DNA from: Mycolicibacterium porcinum
Lineage (GTDB): Bacteria > Actinomycetota > Actinomycetes > Mycobacteriales > Mycobacteriaceae
Direction: 5' to 3'
Assembly: GCA_001942045.1 (NCBI GenBank)
Contig: MSTD01000002.1
Location: 247,790-311,789 of the forward strand
DNA length: 64,000 bases
The notes under the pieces are model-generated. The model was given only the letters and a program-made list of their open reading frames with translations, searched no databases and was not told the origin of the DNA. The number at the start of each line of letters is the position of its first letter. Position 1 is the stretch's first letter. Both the position numbers and the translations under genes were made by a program. Below, piece after piece: positions 57,087-64,000 of the stretch.

Positions 57087-58457
57087 ATGCGCCCATATCA
57101 CGTAGCGATCGTCGGTTCCGGCCCCTCGGGATTCTTTGCTGCCGCATCGCTGCTGAAGTTCGCCGATTCGCCCGACTCCGATCGCGACGTGCGAGTCGAC
57201 ATGCTCGAGATGCTGCCGACCCCGTGGGGGCTGGTGCGTTCGGGAGTGGCGCCCGATCATCCGAAGATCAAGTCGATTAGCGCGCAGTTCGACAAGACCG
57301 CAGCCGATGAGCGGTTCCGGTTCTTCGGCAACATCAAGGTCGGCGAGCACATCACGCCGGCAGAGTTGGCCGACCGCTACGACGCGGTGGTCTACGCCAT
57401 CGGGGCACAGTCGGACCGCGAGCTGCACATCCCCGGCGAAGACCTGCCCGGCAGTGTCGCGGCGGTCGACTTCGTCGGCTGGTACAACGCCCATCCCCAT
57501 TTCGACGGCATGGCACCGAATCTGGCGGGCGGACGTGCGGTGGTGGTCGGCAACGGCAACGTCGCACTGGACGTGGCCCGCATCCTGGTCAGCGACCCGG
57601 AGGCCCTGGCCAACACCGACATCGCCGACCACGCGCTGGCCTCGCTGGACACCCGCGGGGTGGAAGAGGTGGTGGTGATCGGACGCCGTGGGCCACTGCA
57701 GGCGACGTTCACCACCCTGGAACTGCGCGAACTCGGCGATCTGGAGGGGCTCGGCGACGTCGACGTCATCCTCGACCCGGCCGACTTCGACGGCATCACC
57801 GACGATGACCTGGAGGCAGCGAGCAAGAACGTCAAGCAGAACATCAAGGTGCTGCGCAAGTACATCGACGAGCAACCGCGAGAAGCCAAGCGGCGCATCG
57901 TGTTCCGCTTCTGCACCTCCCCCGTCGAATTGCGCGGTGAGGATCACGTCGAGTCGATCGTGCTGGGCCGCAACGAACTTGTCCGCGATGCCGACGGACG
58001 CATGGTGGCCAAGGACACCGGCGAACGCGAGGAGCTACCGGCCCAGCTGGTGGTCCGGGCAGTCGGCTACCGCGGCGTGCCGACACCGGGACTGCCGTTC
58101 GACGAACGTTCCGGCACGATCCCCCACACCGACGGACGCATCGACGGCAGCCGCAACGAGTACGTGGTGGGCTGGATCAAGCGCGGACCGTCCGGCGTGA
58201 TCGGCAGCAACAAGAAGGACTCGCAGGACACCGTCGACACCCTGCTGGAGGACCTGCGGACCGGCGGCGTCGGCGAGCGCGGCCCCGAGTACGGCACCGA
58301 ACTCGCCGAATGGCTACTGGAACACCAGCCGAAACTCGTCACCGGCGAGCACTGGCAGCTGATCGACGCGCATGAGCGCGCCGCCGGGGAGCCGCTTGGC
58401 CGCCCCCGGGTAAAGCTGGCGAGTGTGGCCGAGTTGCTCCGCATCGCACACGCCTGA
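57087..58457 (+). CDS. fprA: NADPH-ferredoxin reductase FprA
   Basis: 456 residues, the length of M. tuberculosis FprA. The adrenodoxin-reductase fold has an FAD motif VAIVGSGPSGFFAAASLL and an NADP motif VVVGNGNVALDVARIL, with PTPWGLVRSGVAPDHPKIK between. The end WIKRGPSGVIGSNKKDS is characteristic. It passes electrons from NADPH to ferredoxins for cytochromes P450 and other acceptors. It is divergent from prfB with 150 bp between. Confidence 0.95.
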   Translation: MRPYHVAIVGSGPSGFFAAASLLKFADSPDSDRDVRVDMLEMLPTPWGLVRSGVAPDHPKIKSISAQFDKTAADERFRFFGNIKVGEHITPAELADRYDAVVYAIGAQSDRELHIPGEDLPGSVAAVDFVGWYNAHPHFDGMAPNLAGGRAVVVGNGNVALDVARILVSDPEALANTDIADHALASLDTRGVEEVVVIGRRGPLQATFTTLELRELGDLEGLGDVDVILDPADFDGITDDDLEAASKNVKQNIKVLRKYIDEQPREAKRRIVFRFCTSPVELRGEDHVESIVLGRNELVRDADGRMVAKDTGEREELPAQLVVRAVGYRGVPTPGLPFDERSGTIPHTDGRIDGSRNEYVVGWIKRGPSGVIGSNKKDSQDTVDTLLEDLRTGGVGERGPEYGTELAEWLLEHQPKLVTGEHWQLIDAHERAAGEPLGRPRVKLASVAELLRIAHA

Positions 58458-58471
58458 CCCGGCCGGCACCC

Positions 58472-58849
58472 TCAGGGGATCGAGGGGCCCGGCGGTGCGT
58501 ATGGCCCGGGCGGCTCCGGCCTGCCCGGCGGCTCGTCCGACGAGAAGGCCCACTTGTCCGGGTTGCCCGGCGAGTAGACGACGGGGAACAGCGCGCCCAT
58601 GGCCGGCCACTCGTTCACGTCGACCGCCATGCGTTGGTAGACCACGTGCTCGTTGACGGTCGGGCCGGTGATGACGCCGGTGATGGTGACGTACTGCTCC
58701 CCCGTCGCGTCCGGGCGTGGACTCACGCCGGTCACCAGCAACGTGCCGTGCGCCAGTTGACCGCGAATTCCCCGGCGCTGCATGATCCGTGGCGCCAGCA
58801 GCAGCACGAGCGCCCCGACCAGCAGGAGGAGTATTCCGATTTCCCACAC
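58472..58849 (-). CDS. Small conserved membrane protein (Rv3136A-like)
   Basis: About 125 residues. One N-terminal membrane helix ([16 protein letters not shown]) is followed by a beta-rich domain ([35 protein letters not shown]) and a Pro-rich tail. The start is uncertain: GTG at 58849 is taken, but GTG at 58870 also fits and would leave only 2 bp before the divergent hisN-like gene. By neighbourhood it matches the small gene before Rv3137. Function unknown. Confidence 0.65.
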   Translation of the reverse strand: MWEIGILLLLVGALVLLLAPRIMQRRGIRGQLAHGTLLVTGVSPRPDATGEQYVTITGVITGPTVNEHVVYQRMAVDVNEWPAMGALFPVVYSPGNPDKWAFSSDEPPGRPEPPGPYAPPGPSIP

Positions 58850-58872
58850 CAGGCCATGGTAGGACTGCACGC

Positions 58873-59655
58873 ATGAGTTCCGTCGCAGATGACATGGCAC
58901 TGGCCCTCGAACTGGCCGACCAGGCCGACACCCTGACCATGGACCGCTTCGGCGCCCTGGATCTGCACGTCGAGACCAAACCCGACCTGACGCCGGTCAC
59001 CGATGCCGACCGCGGCGCCGAGGAAGCCTTGCGCGCCGCGCTGGCCGCGGCCCGTCCAGACGACACAGTGTTCGGCGAAGAGTTCGGCGGCACAACGACT
59101 TTGACGGGCCGCCAGTGGGTGATCGATCCGATCGACGGAACCAAGAACTTCGTCCGCGGCGTGCCGGTGTGGTGCACGTTGATCGCGCTGCTGGAAGACG
59201 GCGTCCCGACCGTCGGCGTGGTGAGCGCACCGGCGCTCGCACGGCGGTGGTGGGCCGGATTCGGCGTGGGCGCGTTCGGCTCGTTCGCCGGGGCCACCCG
59301 GAAGCTGTCGGTGTCGGGGGTTACCGATCTCACCTCGGCAAGCCTGTCGTATTCGGACCTGACCACCGGGTGGGAACACCGTCGCGACCGTTTCGTAGAG
59401 CTCACCGACGCGGTGTGGCGGGTGCGCGCCTACGGCGACTTCTGGTCGTACTGCATGGTCGCCGAGGGCGCTGTCGACATCGCCTGCGAGCCCGAGGTGA
59501 AGCTGTGGGACATCGCCCCGCTGGACATCCTGATCCGCGAAGCCGGCGGCACGTTCACCAGCATCGACGGCGCCCCGGGCCCGCACGGCGGCAGCGCGCT
59601 GGCTACCAACGGACTCCTGCACGACGCAGTACTGAACCGGCTGTCCGGCAACTGA
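58873..59655 (+). CDS. hisN: Inositol-monophosphatase-family phosphatase, HisN-like
   Basis: 260 residues, the length of M. tuberculosis Rv3137, which is assigned to histidinol-phosphate phosphatase. Metal ligands are in [22 protein letters not shown] and [18 protein letters not shown]. The fold is Mg2+-dependent and Li+-sensitive. It may catalyse the histidinol-phosphate step of histidine synthesis, though inositol phosphatase activity cannot be ruled out. It is divergent from the Rv3136A-like gene with overlapping promoter regions. Confidence 0.88.
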   Translation: MSSVADDMALALELADQADTLTMDRFGALDLHVETKPDLTPVTDADRGAEEALRAALAAARPDDTVFGEEFGGTTTLTGRQWVIDPIDGTKNFVRGVPVWCTLIALLEDGVPTVGVVSAPALARRWWAGFGVGAFGSFAGATRKLSVSGVTDLTSASLSYSDLTTGWEHRRDRFVELTDAVWRVRAYGDFWSYCMVAEGAVDIACEPEVKLWDIAPLDILIREAGGTFTSIDGAPGPHGGSALATNGLLHDAVLNRLSGN

Positions 59656-59657
59656 GC

Positions 59658-60575
59658 TCACGGCTGGATCACGTAACGGCCCCGCACACCGCCCTTGGCA
59701 AGTGCCCGGTGGGCATCAGCCACCTGATCGAGCGGCAGTACGGCATGCACCCGCGCCTGTAACTGTCCGGAGGCCATGCGGGCCAGGAGATCGGCGAGCC
59801 GAGAGCCGTCAGGATGGGCCACCACTGCTGACACATTGATGCCGCGTTCGGTCGGCAGCTGAGCACTCGGCTGGACCCCGACGAACCGTCCGCCGTCACG
59901 CACCAGAGCCAGTGCCGTCTGCTGCATGGCGCCGGCGTCGGCGACCGCGTCCCACCCCGGTTCGGCGTCGGCGGTGAAGTCCGCCCCGAGGCCACGGACG
60001 AACTCCTCGTCGTGCGTGCGGGCCAGGCCGGTCACCTTCCAGCCGCGCTCCTGGGCGAGCGTCAGCAGATATCCACCGACCGCGCCGGCTGCCCCGGTGA
60101 CCAAGAGGCGGTCGCCGCCGACGGGCGCATCGCCGAGCAGATCGAGGATCTGTGCCGCGGTCAACCCGTTGAGCGGCACCGTCGACGCGGCGATCAAGTC
60201 GAGGCCGTCGGGAACCACAGCAACGTCGGCGACGGCCACCAACAGACGTTCGGCGTAGGTGCCGTAGTCCCGGTCGAACCCGGCCACCATCCCGGCGACC
60301 CTAGTGCCCACGGCGAGGTCCACGCCTGGACCGGCAGACTCGACGGCGCCCGCGAATTCCCACCCCAGGCCGGTCCGATCAGGTTGGTGCACCAGCCCGA
60401 GGTCATGGAAGACACCGGCGGCCACACCAAGATCGACCGGGTTGACCGTGGCCGCCGCGACCTTCACCCGCACCTGGCCCGGACCTGGCTCGACCAGTGG
60501 GACGTTGATGAGCTCGATCGAGTCCGGTCCGCCCGGAATTCGGACGACCGCGGCGCGAAACGTGGCAACAGACAT
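59658..60575 (-). CDS. NADP-dependent quinone-reductase-like oxidoreductase
   Basis: 305 residues of the medium-chain dehydrogenase fold without zinc cysteines. Visible are the N-terminal AAVVRIPGGPDSIELINVPL, GLGWEFAGAVESAGPGV, and the NADP-binding VTGAAGAVGGYLLTLAQERG. Relatives reduce quinones or enals. GAGGAG precedes the ATG. It is divergent from an HxlR regulator with a palindrome between, an arrangement typical of electrophile- or quinone-responsive pairs such as YodB/QorR. Confidence 0.85.
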   Translation of the reverse strand: MSVATFRAAVVRIPGGPDSIELINVPLVEPGPGQVRVKVAAATVNPVDLGVAAGVFHDLGLVHQPDRTGLGWEFAGAVESAGPGVDLAVGTRVAGMVAGFDRDYGTYAERLLVAVADVAVVPDGLDLIAASTVPLNGLTAAQILDLLGDAPVGGDRLLVTGAAGAVGGYLLTLAQERGWKVTGLARTHDEEFVRGLGADFTADAEPGWDAVADAGAMQQTALALVRDGGRFVGVQPSAQLPTERGINVSAVVAHPDGSRLADLLARMASGQLQARVHAVLPLDQVADAHRALAKGGVRGRYVIQP

Positions 60576-60656
60576 GAAAATTCACTCCTCGGAGAGTCTT
60601 GTGGTGAACCGCTTTCCTACTCCACGATGGAGGGGTAGCTCTCCAATGGGAAGTGG

Positions 60657-60670
60657 GCACTTCGAAGTGC
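60657..60670. promoter_or_regulatory. Palindrome between oxidoreductase and HxlR gene
   Basis: GCACTTCGAAGTGC is a perfect 14-bp palindrome, 41 bp before the HxlR start and 82 bp from the oxidoreductase start. A likely binding site for the HxlR dimer. Confidence 0.55.
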
Positions 60671-60710
60671 GTAACTCACCTCCGCATCACCCGGGTTGAA
60701 AGGAGCAGAC

Positions 60711-61160
60711 GTGCCGACGACGACCGCAGCCCAGAAACGCGCACGAGCAAAGCTGGAGTACGACGCCTTTTTGGCGAACTGTCCCAGCCGTCAACTGCTC
60801 GACCGGATCAGCGACAAGTGGGTCGCACTGATCCTGGCGGCACTCGGTGGCGACGGTCCACGGCCCGGAACCGCAGTCACCGGGCAACCGCGCGCAATGC
60901 GCTACTCCGAGCTCTCGAGGCGCCTCGCCGGGGTCAGCCAGAAGATGCTCACCCAGACGCTGCGCTCCCTCGAACGCGACGGGTTGCTGATCCGGACGGT
61001 GACGCCGAGCGTGCCGGTGACAGTCACCTACGAGCTCACTGAACTGGGATTTTCCCTGCAGCAGCTGATGGTCGGGATCAAGTCGTGGGCAGAGGCCCAC
61101 ATGGACGAGGTGCGCCTGAACCGCGAGCGGCACGATCGACTCGCAGAGGCGGAGTCCTGA
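60711..61160 (+). CDS. HxlR-family transcriptional regulator
   Basis: 149 residues. The HxlR winged helix is evident: CPSRQLLDRISDKWVALILA, RYSELSRRLAGVSQKMLTQT, LRSLERDGLLIR and YELTELGFSLQQLM. A cysteine in FLANCPSRQ near the N-terminus lies where redox-sensing HxlR proteins (YodB, QorR) have their thiol sensor. An extra loop (GPRPGTAVTGQPRA) precedes the recognition helix. AAAGGAG lies before the GTG start. It probably represses the divergent oxidoreductase until electrophiles modify the cysteine. Confidence 0.85.
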   Translation: MPTTTAAQKRARAKLEYDAFLANCPSRQLLDRISDKWVALILAALGGDGPRPGTAVTGQPRAMRYSELSRRLAGVSQKMLTQTLRSLERDGLLIRTVTPSVPVTVTYELTELGFSLQQLMVGIKSWAEAHMDEVRLNRERHDRLAEAES

Positions 61161-61196
61161 TCCCGGCGGATGTGAAGTTGGTAACAGATCGCATAC

Positions 61197-61212
61197 CTTA
61201 CTCCGGAGTAAG
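61197..61212 (+). promoter_or_regulatory. Palindromic operator upstream of fadE24
   Basis: CTTACTCCGGAGTAAG is a perfect 16-bp palindrome, 42 bp before the fadE24 ATG. It resembles TetR-type fatty-acid operators of mycobacteria; the regulator is not encoded nearby. Confidence 0.55.
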
Positions 61213-61254
61213 ATACGGTCAGATGCGTCGCCACGACCAGTAGAGGCAGCAGAC

Positions 61255-62652
61255 ATGACCAACACCCTGCCGTCCAAGAACGGCACCCCATCCCGCCCCT
61301 CCAGCTCCGGCCAGCAAAGTGCTGTCGGGTTGCACAAGCACAAGCGGACAGCGACCGACATCGGGTTGGCGCTGATCACGCCCATCGTCGGCCAGGAGTT
61401 CCTGGACCGTTACGGCCTACGCGATCCACTCAACCGTGGCCTGAAATACGGTGTGAAGCAGGTGTTTTCGACCGCAGGAGCGGCCACCCGGCAGTTCCAG
61501 CGGATCCAGGGCCTGGGCAAGGCACCGACCCGGCTGAAGGCCAGCGGAGCCGACTACTTCGACCTGACCCCCGACGAAGACCAGCAGATGATCGTCGACA
61601 CGGTCCAGGAATTCGCCGCCGAGATCCTGCGCCCCGCGGCGCACGACGCCGACGAGGCCGCGACCTACCCCGCGGATCTGATCGCCAAGGCCGCTGAACT
61701 GGGCATCACCGCCGTGAACGTGCCCGAGGACTTCGACGGCATCGCCGAGCACCGCAGCACCGTGACCAACACCCTGGTAGCCGAGGCACTGGCCTACGGT
61801 GACATGGGTCTGGCCCTGCCGATCCTGGCGCCCGGTGGCGTCGCCGCGGCGCTCACCCACTGGGGCAGCGCCGACCAGCAGGCCACCTACCTGAAGGAAT
61901 TCGCGGGCGAGAACGTGCCACAAGCCTGCGTGGCGATCGCCGAGCCGCACGCACTGTTCGACCCCACGGCACTCAAGACCACGGCGGTGCGCACCCCCAG
62001 CGGCTACCGGCTGTCCGGGGTCAAGTCACTGGTCCCGGCCGCCGCCGACGCCGAATTGTTCATCGTGGCAGCACAATTGAACGGCAAGCCGGCGTTGTTC
62101 ATCGTCGAGGCCTCGTCACCGGGGCTCACAGTCAAGGCCGATCCGAGCATGGGCATCCGCGCGGCCGCCCTCGGCCAGGTCGAGCTCGACAACGTGGCGG
62201 TGCCGCTCGCCAACCTTCTGGGTGAGGACGGTGCCACCGATCAGGACTACAGCGAGGCGATCGCGTTGTCCCGCCTCGGCTGGGCCGCACTGGCCGTCGG
62301 CACCTCACACGCGGTACTCGACTACGTCATCCCGTACATCAAGGAGCGCCAGGCATTCGGCGAGCCGATCGCCCACCGCCAGTCCGTGGCCTTCATGACC
62401 GCCAACATCGCCATCGAGCTCGACGGCCTGCGCCTGATCACCTGGCGCGGCGCGGCCCGCGCCGAGCAGGGCCTGCCGTTCGCCCGGGAGGCGGCACTGG
62501 CACGCAAGCTCGGCACCGACAAGGGCATGCAGATCGGCCTGGACGGCGTGCAGCTGCTGGGCGGTCACGGTTACACCAAGGAGCACCCGGTCGAGCGCTG
62601 GTACCGCGATCTGCGGGCCATCGGCGTCGCCGAAGGTGTTGTGGTCATCTAA
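61255..62652 (+). CDS. fadE24: Acyl-CoA dehydrogenase FadE24
   Basis: 465 residues. A polar N-terminal extension of about 90 residues precedes the acyl-CoA dehydrogenase fold, which shows LTPDEDQQMIVDTVQEFAAE, the middle-domain strand SGVKSLVPAAADAELFIVAA, YIKERQAFGEPIAHRQSVAF and the C-terminal GGHGYTKEHPVERWYRDLR. It introduces a 2,3 double bond into acyl-CoA using FAD. It matches Rv3139 in order and length type; fadE24 belongs to the isoniazid-induced set in M. tuberculosis. fadE23 follows 14 bp later. Confidence 0.88.
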   Translation: MTNTLPSKNGTPSRPSSSGQQSAVGLHKHKRTATDIGLALITPIVGQEFLDRYGLRDPLNRGLKYGVKQVFSTAGAATRQFQRIQGLGKAPTRLKASGADYFDLTPDEDQQMIVDTVQEFAAEILRPAAHDADEAATYPADLIAKAAELGITAVNVPEDFDGIAEHRSTVTNTLVAEALAYGDMGLALPILAPGGVAAALTHWGSADQQATYLKEFAGENVPQACVAIAEPHALFDPTALKTTAVRTPSGYRLSGVKSLVPAAADAELFIVAAQLNGKPALFIVEASSPGLTVKADPSMGIRAAALGQVELDNVAVPLANLLGEDGATDQDYSEAIALSRLGWAALAVGTSHAVLDYVIPYIKERQAFGEPIAHRQSVAFMTANIAIELDGLRLITWRGAARAEQGLPFAREAALARKLGTDKGMQIGLDGVQLLGGHGYTKEHPVERWYRDLRAIGVAEGVVVI

Positions 62653-62666
62653 GCGAAAGACGAATC

Positions 62667-63887
62667 ATGGCAATCAATCTGGAAATGCCCCGCAAGTTGC
62701 AGGCGGTCATCGAGAAGGGCCATCAGGGCGCCGCCGAGATGCTTCGCCCGATCTCGCGCAAGTACGACCTCGCCGAGCACGCCTACCCGGTCGAGCTCGA
62801 CACCCTGGCCACCCTGTTCGAAGGCATCTCGAGCGCCAAGACCATCTCGTTCGCGGGCGCCGAGGCGTTCCGTGACGACGCCAACGCCAAGGGCGAGAAG
62901 GTCACGGTCAACGGCGCCAACATGTCCGCACTGCTCAACGCACTGGAGATCAGCTGGGGCGATGTCGCCCTGCTGCTCTCGGTGCCGCGCCAGGGCCTGG
63001 GCAACGCCGCCATCTCCTCAGTCGCCACGCCCGAGCAGCTCGAGCGCCTCGGCAAAGACGTGTGGGCCGCCATGGCCATCACCGAGCCGGGCTTCGGCTC
63101 CGACTCGGCGGCCGTCACCACCACCGCGGTGCTCGACGGCGACGAGTACGTGATCAACGGCGAGAAGATCTTCGTCACCGCGGGTTCGCGGGCCACCCAC
63201 ATCGTGGTGTGGGCGACGCTCGACAAGTCCTTGGGCCGGGCGGCGATCAAGTCGTTCATCGTGCCGCGCGAGCATCCCGGCGTCACCGTCGAACGCCTCG
63301 AGCACAAGCTCGGCATCAAGGCATCCGACACCGCGGTGATCCGATTCGAGAACGCCCGCATCCCCAAGGACAACCTGCTCGGTGATCCGGAGATCCACGT
63401 GGAGAAGGGTTTTGCCGGGGTCATGGAGACCTTCGACAACACCCGTCCGATCGTGGCGGCCATGGCGGTCGGTATCGCCCGTGCCGCGCTGGAGGACCTG
63501 CGCGCCATCCTGACCGACGCCGGCATCGAGATCTCCTACGACAAGCCGGCCCACGCGCAGAGCGCCCCTGCCGCGGAGTTCCTGCGGATGGAGGCCGACT
63601 GGGAGGCCGGGTACCTGTTGACGGTGCGGTCGGCATGGCAGGCCGACAACAGCATCCCCAACTCCAAGGAAGCCTCGATGGGCAAGGCCAAGGCTGCCCG
63701 GGTGGCCAGCGACATCACCCTCAAAGCCGTCGAAATGGCCGGAACCGTGGGCTATTCCGAGCAGACGCTGCTGGAGAAGTGGGCCCGCGACTCCAAGATC
63801 CTCGACATTTTCGAGGGCACCCAGCAGATCCAGCAGCTGGTGGTCGCCCGCCGCCTGCTGGGCCTGTCCTCGGCTGAGTTGAAGTAG
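62667..63887 (+). CDS. fadE23: Acyl-CoA dehydrogenase FadE23
   Basis: 406 residues. It has the complete acyl-CoA dehydrogenase pattern: AMAITEPGFGSDSAAVTTTA for substrate and FAD, YVINGEKIFVTAGSRATHIV, and the C-terminal EGTQQIQQLVVARRLLG. It is in an operon with fadE24. In mycobacteria adjacent fadE pairs such as fadE26-fadE27 form alpha2beta2 dehydrogenases; a heterotetramer here is an inference. A strong terminator follows the stop. Confidence 0.9.
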   Translation: MAINLEMPRKLQAVIEKGHQGAAEMLRPISRKYDLAEHAYPVELDTLATLFEGISSAKTISFAGAEAFRDDANAKGEKVTVNGANMSALLNALEISWGDVALLLSVPRQGLGNAAISSVATPEQLERLGKDVWAAMAITEPGFGSDSAAVTTTAVLDGDEYVINGEKIFVTAGSRATHIVVWATLDKSLGRAAIKSFIVPREHPGVTVERLEHKLGIKASDTAVIRFENARIPKDNLLGDPEIHVEKGFAGVMETFDNTRPIVAAMAVGIARAALEDLRAILTDAGIEISYDKPAHAQSAPAAEFLRMEADWEAGYLLTVRSAWQADNSIPNSKEASMGKAKAARVASDITLKAVEMAGTVGYSEQTLLEKWARDSKILDIFEGTQQIQQLVVARRLLGLSSAELK

Positions 63888-63908
63888 CTTTCCTGCGCGA
63901 GCAGACGT

Positions 63909-63945
63909 AAAACCGCCCATTTCCGCATGGAAGTGGGCGGTTTTT
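63909..63945. terminator. Intrinsic terminator after fadE23
   Basis: AAAACCGCCCATTTCC pairs with GGAAGTGGGCGGTTTT around GCAT (16 pairs, one G-U), followed by T5. Symmetric A and T ends mean it can also end the convergent frame beyond it. Confidence 0.88.
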
Positions 63946-63954
63946 GTCTCAGTG

Positions 63955-64000
63955 TCAGTCTGGCAATTGCCGCGTTGCGGTGGTTGGGTCTGGATCATCT
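63955..64000 (-). CDS. Possible C-terminus of a convergent gene (truncated by window edge)
   Basis: A minus-strand frame entering from the right edge reads DDPDPTTATRQLPD and then TGA at 63955-63957. It ends just before the bidirectional terminator, which is where a convergent gene would end. With only 14 codons no family can be assigned. Confidence 0.3.
   Translation of the reverse strand, partial: DDPDPTTATRQLPD

Overview
The window is one continuous stretch of high-GC actinobacterial chromosome. It looks like a fast-growing mycobacterium of the Mycolicibacterium type. The evidence is the tmRNA tag peptide ADSNQRDYALAA, a second mycobactin locus (mbtL-mbtM-mbtN-mbtK) with IdeR-like boxes, MmpL, cutinase, a secreted AroQ-gamma chorismate mutase, the ftsE-ftsX-smpB-ssrA / prfB / fprA block and fadE24-fadE23. 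The sugar-PTS and dihydroxyacetone-kinase genes are typical of fast growers and, as far as I recall, absent from M. tuberculosis. Species assignment is inference. I see no insertion sequence, prophage or CRISPR array.

Layout. 0-5 kb: start of a TetR regulator facing an operator region, then a small membrane methyltransferase, a FAD aromatic hydroxylase and two luciferase-like flavin monooxygenases. 5-9 kb: a TrkA-type NAD-binding protein with a very short Pth2-like protein, divergent from a K+/H+ antiporter; a HAD phosphatase; a lysine-rich coiled-coil protein behind an SOS-like box; a DUF732 secreted protein. 9.5-14.5 kb: tRNA-Ala(GGC), an MFS exporter, phosphoglucomutase, then two overlapping fluoride-channel genes and a triple-DUF190 protein. 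14.5-18.3 kb: the mbt-2 locus, which makes and attaches the lipid arm of mycobactin. 18.3-31.4 kb: a carbon-uptake block with an IclR regulator, an MIP channel, dhaK-dhaL, a DhaM-HPr-EI fusion, a large LuxR-type ATPase regulator, nagA, nagB, a PTS EIIA and an EIICB permease.

31.4-42.7 kb: membrane and secreted proteins (chorismate mutase, DUF2993 protein), a ferritin-like hydrolase with a membrane partner under a divergent TetR, then a catabolic cluster: epoxide-hydrolase-like enzyme, N-acyl-D-amino-acid deacylase, Rieske dioxygenase, TetR and a luciferase-like oxidoreductase, arranged around a perfect 43-bp inverted repeat. 42.7-51.6 kb: envelope genes: a DUF4185 protein (candidate endo-D-arabinanase), small secreted proteins, an MmpL transporter, a TIGR02206 membrane protein, an orphan histidine kinase and a cutinase with a low-complexity tail. 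51.6-64 kb: tmRNA, smpB, ftsX, ftsE, a Thr/Pro-rich membrane protein, mscS, prfB, fprA, a hisN-like phosphatase, a quinone-reductase-like enzyme with its HxlR regulator, and the fadE24-fadE23 acyl-CoA dehydrogenase pair.

How the genes work together. The DhaM-HPr-EI fusion carries every soluble PTS phosphotransfer step. It feeds DhaL-DhaK and could also feed the EIIA and EIICB that bring in amino sugar for NagA and NagB. mbtL, mbtM, mbtN and mbtK form one pathway under iron control. tmRNA with SmpB, and FtsE with FtsX, are conserved functional pairs. The best leads for new biology are regulatory palindromes beside their likely regulators, the fluoride-channel/triple-DUF190 operon, the shortened Pth2-like protein, and the SOS-like box before an uncharacterised coiled-coil protein.
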